Shown here piece by piece: positions 7,119-10,975 of a stretch of 10,975 nt of DNA. Numbering within the stretch: the first letter of the stretch is position 1; every line of letters starts with the position of its first letter. The notes under the pieces were generated by a model. The model was not told the DNA's origin and searched no databases. It worked only from the letters and a program-made list of their open reading frames with translations. A program made the translations under genes and the position numbers. The DNA comes from JBEKSX01 sp049516635 (GTDB lineage: Bacteria; Bacteroidota; Ignavibacteria; Tepidaquicellales; OLB5): the NCBI GenBank assembly GCA_049516635.1, contig JBEKSX010000096.1, forward strand, positions 1 to 10,975, given 5' to 3'.

Positions 7119-9623
7119 AAAATTAATTTTTACATCTTGAGCCTGGTAATTTTACCGGGCTTTGTCTTAATGTACTGCTGCGAATCTCACTCACAGAACA
7201 TCCCAGCTATAGTGTTCGTTTCGCGGAATCTGGAACATAACGGGAATTATTACTATCCTCAATCCGGGCTGCTTCCGGGAATGGGTCCTTTCTCAAGGTT
7301 CAAGGTAGTCGGTGGAAGGCTTCTTATTAGAGATGCTAACGGTTCGATCCGTGTTCTGGTTGACAGCACAATGAATTTTAACGGTATCACACTCGTTGAT
7401 GAAGCCGATCCATGTGTATTCTGGGATGCTTCGAAGATAATTTTTGCAGGTGTGGAAAGCCGTGACAGCAGCTGGCGTATCTATGAGATACATTCCGACG
7501 GGACGGGTTTCAGGAAAGTTACTTTCTCCAATCGAAATATCAACCTGTCACAATTCGGTTCATCTGCATATAAATTTATCAGCTATGATGATATCGATCC
7601 CTGCTACCTCCCTGACGGAAGGATATGTTTTGCAAGTACCCGCTATCCGTCCCTTGCTGAATATTACGGAGCAAGAACTACTAACTTATATATTATAAAT
7701 TCTGACGGAACGAACCTGCACAGGATCACAACGGAGCGTAATGGTGCCGAAAAGCCCACAATAGATCCGATTACAGGCAAGATCGTTTTTTCACGATGGT
7801 GGTTCAATTTCGACAGACCTTCCGACCTTACTCCCGATGGCTTAACAAGAGATTCACTACTGGCTTTATCAAATGATATGGCGAATATATGGGAAGCAGG
7901 GGTTGTGAAGCCGGATGGCGATGCACTCGGATTATATGCCGGTTTTCCTTTAACAAGAAACGGGCTTCATTCCTATAAAACCTCTATTACATCTGATGGT
8001 AAATTACTCAGTGTATTCGTTCCGCACACCCCAATGTTCTATACATCCGGCAGTACTGGAATACGATGGTTTGCCAAAGGTGCCGACTATGCCCATTACA
8101 TAGCCGGTGTTAACCCTGACAACATGCATCTGTATATCCAGAACCAGCCTTCAACAGGAACTATGCAGCCTCCTTATGCCACAGATCCTGTTCAGCTTCC
8201 TGACGGCAGGGTATTATTCTCTTACACTTCACAGGTGGAAAATCAGGATTACGGGCTGTACGTTATTAATATGGATGGTACCGGGATGCAATTAGTATTC
8301 GATATTCAGGGTAAGCTGGAATTAAATGCCCAGGTATTGCTTTCTAAAACTATTCCGCCAATCATCCCTGACGGAGTTACGCAGGTAAGCGATGAGCTCC
8401 CGCCAACCATTGATCCTGGTACATATTTTAAAAACGGCGGGTTCCGGTTCGACTGCGTGAATATGTTTACCAACGGTGACGTTGATCAGCCGATCACCGA
8501 TGCACCGCCGATCACAAAAAATGCAAGTATACAATTCTTTCTGAATTTTCAAAGAAAGGATACGTTGGGACTCGATACTGCTGTATTTCTGGATGAGATC
8601 GGAGTTTTGTATTCCGGAGGGATGCATCTGGACCTTGCTCCGGCTGACGTGCCGATGTTTGAGCAGGTGCTTGATAGCACGGGTAAAGTTATCAAAGGGA
8701 CAAAGAACCAGGTTGCTCATGTAACCGGAATGAATTACGGCAGACCCGGGACAGGTACAAAGTGTGTAGGATGCCACGCCGGTCATACAACTATCCCGGT
8801 ACCTACGGATAATTCAATAGGGCAGTATTTTAATACTTCGACCTCTGCCACGGTAACCCAGAGTTCTTTTAGATACATGAACGATTCCCTGCAATATCCA
8901 GGTAAAAGGGTGATAGATAGGAAAGCACATAATGACACGCTTACCGTAAACTGGATCGCTAACGGGGCAAACAATGAATTTGTTGATCTAAAATGGGACG
9001 TGCCGATAAATGTCAGGAGCTTTGTTATTTATAACATAAAGCCAAATGCTCCCAACGGGACGAATATTCAGGTTACGGATTGTGAGATATTTTTATATTA
9101 CCATAACCTTTTGGCGGGGCATATTAATTCAACAGGGATAATAAGTGTGAACGGAACAAAGGTCAGCGTGAATGGTGAGCCTGTTATAGATGAAGCTAAG
9201 ATAATCGTGAAGAGCTTTACGGGACAGATAATGGGACAAAATGTAGCGGGGCTTGCAGAGGTTGTTACGGATGCTAAGATAGCTTACTATGATATTATCG
9301 GGATTAAACAGATCTCAGCAGTTGCGGACAGGTTTTCACTCTCACAGAATTATCCCAACCCCTTCAATCCGGCTACAAAAATTAAATTTGAAATACCTGC
9401 AGTGAGCTCTCGAAGGGAAGTCTCGGTTAAGCTCATTATATATGATATACTTGGCAGGGAAGTTACAAAGCTTTTAGATGAATCTTTGCATTCGGGAAGT
9501 TTCGAAGCGATTTGGGATGCGTCAAAATTTTCGAGCGGGATATATTTTTACCGGTTAACCGTTACGGATTCTGGTTCTAATCTCTTATATACGGATACCA
9601 AAAAAATGATTTTAGTGAAGTAG
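7116..9623 (+). CDS. Secreted TolB/PD40-type propeller protein with one CXXCH haem site, hydrazine-synthase-alpha-like, T9SS sorted
   Basis: The 835-residue protein begins with a signal peptide (about residues 1-27, hydrophobic FYILSLVILPGFVLMY). Residues about 30-440 carry PD40/TolB-like propeller repeats: YEIHSDGTGFRKVT, YIINSDGTNLHRIT and YVINMDGTGMQLVF, plus LPDGRICFAST and LPDGRVLFSYT. This layout, followed by a single c-type haem motif KCVGCHAGH (Cys550, Cys553, His554), resembles the widespread homologues of the hydrazine synthase alpha subunit; actual hydrazine synthesis is not implied, as no beta/gamma partners are seen. Residues about 575-720 look like a discoidin (F5/8 type C)-like beta-sandwich. 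Residues 740-835 are a T9SS type A sorting domain starting FSLSQNYPNPFNP and ending with YFYRLTV and KKMILVK. It should be exported by Sec, receive haem in the periplasm, and be released or anchored at the cell surface. The hydrazine-synthase likeness is moderate confidence; the domain order and secretion are firm. Confidence 0.85.
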   Translation: MKINFYILSLVILPGFVLMYCCESHSQNIPAIVFVSRNLEHNGNYYYPQSGLLPGMGPFSRFKVVGGRLLIRDANGSIRVLVDSTMNFNGITLVDEADPCVFWDASKIIFAGVESRDSSWRIYEIHSDGTGFRKVTFSNRNINLSQFGSSAYKFISYDDIDPCYLPDGRICFASTRYPSLAEYYGARTTNLYIINSDGTNLHRITTERNGAEKPTIDPITGKIVFSRWWFNFDRPSDLTPDGLTRDSLLALSNDMANIWEAGVVKPDGDALGLYAGFPLTRNGLHSYKTSITSDGKLLSVFVPHTPMFYTSGSTGIRWFAKGADYAHYIAGVNPDNMHLYIQNQPSTGTMQPPYATDPVQLPDGRVLFSYTSQVENQDYGLYVINMDGTGMQLVFDIQGKLELNAQVLLSKTIPPIIPDGVTQVSDELPPTIDPGTYFKNGGFRFDCVNMFTNGDVDQPITDAPPITKNASIQFFLNFQRKDTLGLDTAVFLDEIGVLYSGGMHLDLAPADVPMFEQVLDSTGKVIKGTKNQVAHVTGMNYGRPGTGTKCVGCHAGHTTIPVPTDNSIGQYFNTSTSATVTQSSFRYMNDSLQYPGKRVIDRKAHNDTLTVNWIANGANNEFVDLKWDVPINVRSFVIYNIKPNAPNGTNIQVTDCEIFLYYHNLLAGHINSTGIISVNGTKVSVNGEPVIDEAKIIVKSFTGQIMGQNVAGLAEVVTDAKIAYYDIIGIKQISAVADRFSLSQNYPNPFNPATKIKFEIPAVSSRREVSVKLIIYDILGREVTKLLDESLHSGSFEAIWDASKFSSGIYFYRLTVTDSGSNLLYTDTKKMILVK

Positions 9624-9636
9624 AACCCTTACTGAT

Positions 9637-9663
9637 GTCATCCCGAACTTGTTTCGGGATATC
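9637..9663 (+). repeat. REP-like hairpin, left copy of an inverted pair
   Basis: A perfect 8-bp stem, ATCCCGAA (9640-9647) with TTCGGGAT (9653-9660), closes a 5-nt loop CTTGT. Flanking TGAT (9633-9636) and ATCA (9661-9664) can extend it with a 3-nt bulge. The same 27-bp unit occurs inverted at 10060-10086 on the far side of the nuclease gene. It starts 14 bp after the stop of the secreted protein and could also act as its transcription terminator, although only a poor T run follows. Confidence 0.8.
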
Positions 9664-9740
9664 ATTCTTTAGGTTCTGCTTTCTTATTAGAGGTGATTAG
9701 GTTTAATATTTAAAAAATTAGATTGAGAGCATAGATCATC

Positions 9741-10022
9741 TTAGAGTTCTTCAGCAAGATCTCTCCAATCTTTGTTAACCTGTTCAATTAGATTTATTTT
9801 CCATTGGCGATGCCAGTTCTTCAATTGTTTCTCCCGTTTAAGTGCTTGATATACATCAGTCATTGTTTCATAATATACTAACTTTGTTAAGTTATATTTA
9901 CTTGTATATCCTTCAATTGATTTATCTTTATGTTCTTTAACTCTCCTATTTAGGTTGCTGGTAACTCCAATATATGTCATTTTTGATTTATTAGCCATTA
10001 TATAAACATAGTACGATTTCAT
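9741..10022 (-). CDS. Small GIY-YIG nuclease domain protein (UPF0213/YhbQ-like)
   Basis: The 93-residue protein is essentially a single GIY-YIG domain. The two motif strands are YVY (residues 5-7) and YIG (17-19), followed by TSNLNRRVKEHK with the expected catalytic Arg26 or Arg27 and His31, KYNLTKLVYYE at 42-52, and the metal-binding Glu64 in ALKREKQLKNW. These residues are intact, so it can be an active Mg-dependent DNA endonuclease. Stand-alone proteins of this type are usually 80-100 residues. Their biological roles are mostly unknown; some have been tied to DNA repair or structure-specific cleavage. It starts with ATG at 10022, has no Shine-Dalgarno, and stands alone on the minus strand between two inverted hairpins at 9637-9663 and 10060-10086. 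A link between the enzyme and those hairpins is inferred from position only. Confidence 0.9.
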   Translation of the reverse strand: MKSYYVYIMANKSKMTYIGVTSNLNRRVKEHKDKSIEGYTSKYNLTKLVYYETMTDVYQALKREKQLKNWHRQWKINLIEQVNKDWRDLAEEL

Positions 10023-10059
10023 TATAGAGCGATTAGATTTGTATTAAGATAATATTGAA

Positions 10060-10086
10060 GATACCCTGTAACAAGTTCAGGGTGAC
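10060..10086 (-). repeat. REP-like hairpin, right copy of an inverted pair
   Basis: ACCCTGTA (10063-10070) and TTCAGGGT (10076-10083) form an 8-bp stem with one T-T mismatch around the 5-nt loop ACAAG, the complement of the left copy's CTTGT. Read on the minus strand it matches the copy at 9637-9663 at 22 of 27 positions. Two of the stem positions differ from the left copy as complete base pairs, so pairing is kept. Confidence 0.8.
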
Positions 10087-10100
10087 AGAATTATTGTTGT

Positions 10101-10146
10101 CATCCTTCCACAAGATTACCCGGGGAATTTGTTAGTGGGTATGATG
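10101..10146. repeat. Imperfect 46-bp palindrome downstream of the Rieske operon
   Basis: Arms CATC (10101-10104) with GATG (10143-10146) and CCAC (10108-10111) with GTGG (10135-10138) surround a centre ATTaCCCGGGgAAT (10115-10128). It lies 14 bp past the end of the minus-strand operon and may terminate it, although no T run follows on the minus strand. The left edge GTCATCC (10099-10105) matches the outer edge of the hairpin at 9637, so it may be a decayed relative of that family. Confidence 0.4.
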
Positions 10147-10159
10147 TGAAATCATTAAC

Positions 10160-10396
10160 TCAATGTATTATTGCCAGCACAAGCAGAACGATCACCAGCA
10201 CTAAAATTATCGTGATAAGTGTTCCGGTGTCCAGATTCAGAGCATTCTCTGCGTGAAGTATCCTGTAATCATACTTTTGAGTTTGCTGATTGTAATCTAA
10301 TTTCGTAACAGTGAACATATCCACTTTTCCTTTTCCATCCTTATTGGCAAAGAAAATAGGGCATATGTAATTCAAAATTATGGAAACATTTACCAC
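10160..10396 (-). CDS. Small single-span membrane protein, function unknown
   Basis: I do not recognise this 78-residue protein. Its C-terminus, from about residue 58, is a strongly hydrophobic stretch (GTLITIILVLVIVLLVLAII) that should form one membrane helix with almost nothing after it, as in tail-anchored proteins. The N-terminal part is polar, with FTVTKLDYNQQTQKYDYRI. The GTG at 10396 overlaps the Rieske stop by 7 nt, suggesting translational coupling. The first hydrophobic residues up to about 16 would then also be part of the product; an internal ATG at codon 27 is an alternative start and would leave a 52-residue protein. The gene is the last of a three-gene minus-strand operon, so it may anchor or partner the Rieske protein, which is inference. 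Confidence 0.6.
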   Translation of the reverse strand: MVNVSIILNYICPIFFANKDGKGKVDMFTVTKLDYNQQTQKYDYRILHAENALNLDTGTLITIILVLVIVLLVLAIIH

Positions 10397-10743
10397 TTCC
10401 AGAATTTGAACATGCTCTCCTTTTTCTCCACATATAATTCCCCATTCTCAACTTTCGTTTGAAATATTTCCAGCTTACCGCTCATTTCGGTGCTGTTTGG
10501 AGGGACCTCACCTGTCTCTAAATGAAATTTATATCCGTGGACGGGGCATGTAATATAGAGATCATTATCCACATATCCCTCATGCATCTGGTGCGAGTGG
10601 TTGTGGGGACAGGTATTCGCAGCGGCGTAAAATTTACCTTCAATTTTATATGCAACTATCTCAATGTCATCTTCAATGAGGAACCTGGCAGCTTTGTTCT
10701 CCTGCAGATCATGAACACTGCAAATTTTTACGAGCTTACCCAT
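10390..10743 (-). CDS. Stand-alone Rieske [2Fe-2S] ferredoxin-type protein
   Basis: The 117-residue protein has the two Rieske cluster-binding motifs: Cys45-Pro-His47 (NTCPHNH) and Cys66-Pro-Val-His69 (TCPVHGYKFHL), 18 residues apart, with GE..PP after the second one. Two Cys and two His bind a [2Fe-2S] cluster. There is no signal peptide or membrane anchor, and the length fits soluble Rieske ferredoxins or NirD-like small subunits, acting in the cytosol as an electron carrier. The second motif lacks the extra Cys residues of the cytochrome bc1 Rieske, so a respiratory role is unlikely. The ATG at 10743 overlaps the end of the MBL-fold gene by 16 nt and is preceded by a purine-rich AGAGG, one of the few Shine-Dalgarno-like sites in the window. 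Its redox partner is not evident. Confidence 0.93.
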   Translation of the reverse strand: MGKLVKICSVHDLQENKAARFLIEDDIEIVAYKIEGKFYAAANTCPHNHSHQMHEGYVDNDLYITCPVHGYKFHLETGEVPPNSTEMSGKLEIFQTKVENGELYVEKKESMFKFWKW

Positions 10744-10975
10744 TCTTCCTCTTTGATAATTGAATAACCTTTTTCTGTTCTGTGTATTCGAGCAGTTTCA
10801 GTATAAGGATCATGTTCGAAGAACACTATCCATTTCTCCCTTACTATCTTTGATAAATATATTTTCTTTTCATTCAGTGTGGTGAGCGGGAACAGATCGT
10901 ACCCCATGATATAAGGCAGATGTATATGGCTTGACATAGGAAATAAGTCGCCTGCATAAAGAAGAATATTCTTGC
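10728..10975 (-). CDS. MBL-fold (metallo-beta-lactamase superfamily) hydrolase, C-terminal part only
   Basis: The open frame runs off the right edge. The readable C-terminal part starts KNILLYAGDLFPMSSHIHLP, where AGDL.P holds the metal-bridging aspartate of MBL-fold enzymes and the following HIHLPYIMGYDLFPLTT and WIVFFEHDP are a strongly conserved C-terminal block in one group of MBL-fold hydrolases. The zinc-binding HxHxDH motif lies upstream, outside the window. The substrate cannot be named. A start at the internal ATG (10937) would remove the metal site, so that is not the true start. The stop at 10728 lies 16 nt inside the next gene, a Rieske protein, pointing to coupled translation of the operon. 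Confidence 0.85.
   Translation of the reverse strand, partial: KNILLYAGDLFPMSSHIHLPYIMGYDLFPLTTLNEKKIYLSKIVREKWIVFFEHDPYTETARIHRTEKGYSIIKEEEWVSS

Larger units (their letters stand above)
9637..10086 (-). mobile_element. Putative 450-bp element: GIY-YIG nuclease gene between inverted REP-like hairpins
   Basis: Two 27-bp hairpin sequences, 22 of 27 positions identical when one is inverted, sit at the two ends of a 450-bp stretch that contains just one gene, a GIY-YIG nuclease on the minus strand. Its surroundings are unrelated: a surface protein on the left and a redox operon on the right. The arrangement recalls REP/RAYT units, where a nuclease gene is bounded by inverted palindromes. No target-site duplication was seen at the outer edges. 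That it moves is inference. Confidence 0.45.

Noticed and set aside
7173..7181. Two cysteines (21 and 22) near the end of the signal peptide of the propeller protein, as a possible lipobox
   Set aside because: The residues before them (LMY) do not fit the lipobox consensus and the T9SS domain already explains its fate.
8322..8786. A 154-codon open frame on the minus strand inside the propeller gene
   Set aside because: It lies opposite a clearly coding region with recognisable domains, and its translation has no known features; the same holds for the minus-strand frame at 2529-2990.
1..10975. CRISPR arrays, tRNA or rRNA genes, classical IS transposases
   Set aside because: No regularly spaced direct repeats, no cloverleaf or rRNA-like sequence and no transposase gene was seen.

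Overview
The window looks like a chromosomal segment from a bacterium of the Ignavibacteria / wider Bacteroidota-Chlorobi group. The strongest clue is the C-terminal secretion domain of the 835-residue protein, which opens with SLSQNYPNPFNPATKI, the form of the type IX secretion (T9SS) type A sorting signal that is very common in Ignavibacteria. AT-rich leaders with almost no Shine-Dalgarno sequences and several GTG/TTG starts fit that group. This is inference from signatures, not from a marker gene. No rRNA, tRNA, CRISPR array, IS element or prophage gene was seen.

Layout. (1) 1-1284, minus strand: an alanine-aminotransferase-like PLP enzyme, cut by the left edge. (2) From 1426 to 9623 everything is on the plus strand: an RsmB-type 16S rRNA m5C methyltransferase with a long acidic N-terminal tail; an Rrf2/IscR-like Fe-S regulator; an IscS cysteine desulfurase; an IscA-type Fe-S carrier; a superoxide dismutase with a twin-arginine signal; two lipoproteins; and a large secreted beta-propeller protein with one CXXCH haem site, resembling the alpha subunit of hydrazine synthase, with a T9SS sorting domain. 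(3) 9637-10086: a 450-bp unit in which a GIY-YIG nuclease gene lies between two inverted, REP-like 27-bp hairpins. (4) 10160-10975, minus strand: a tightly overlapping set of an MBL-fold hydrolase (cut by the right edge), a Rieske ferredoxin and a small membrane protein.

How the genes fit together. The rrf2-iscS-iscA-sod run reads as an iron-sulfur / oxidative-stress module: a regulator with three cysteines suited to a cluster, a sulfur donor, a cluster carrier and a detoxifying enzyme. The scaffold iscU is absent. The SOD gene carries a Tat signal but also an internal ATG at the usual start of the cytosolic enzyme, so it may make two forms. The lipoproteins and the T9SS cargo downstream are envelope or surface proteins, possibly co-transcribed with it because gaps are short (15-29 bp).

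The most unusual structure is the GIY-YIG unit. The two flanking hairpins share 22 of 27 positions in inverted orientation, and two of the stem differences are compensatory base-pair changes. This looks like a small mobile or mobilised palindrome-plus-nuclease element, comparable in design to REP/RAYT systems but with a different enzyme.
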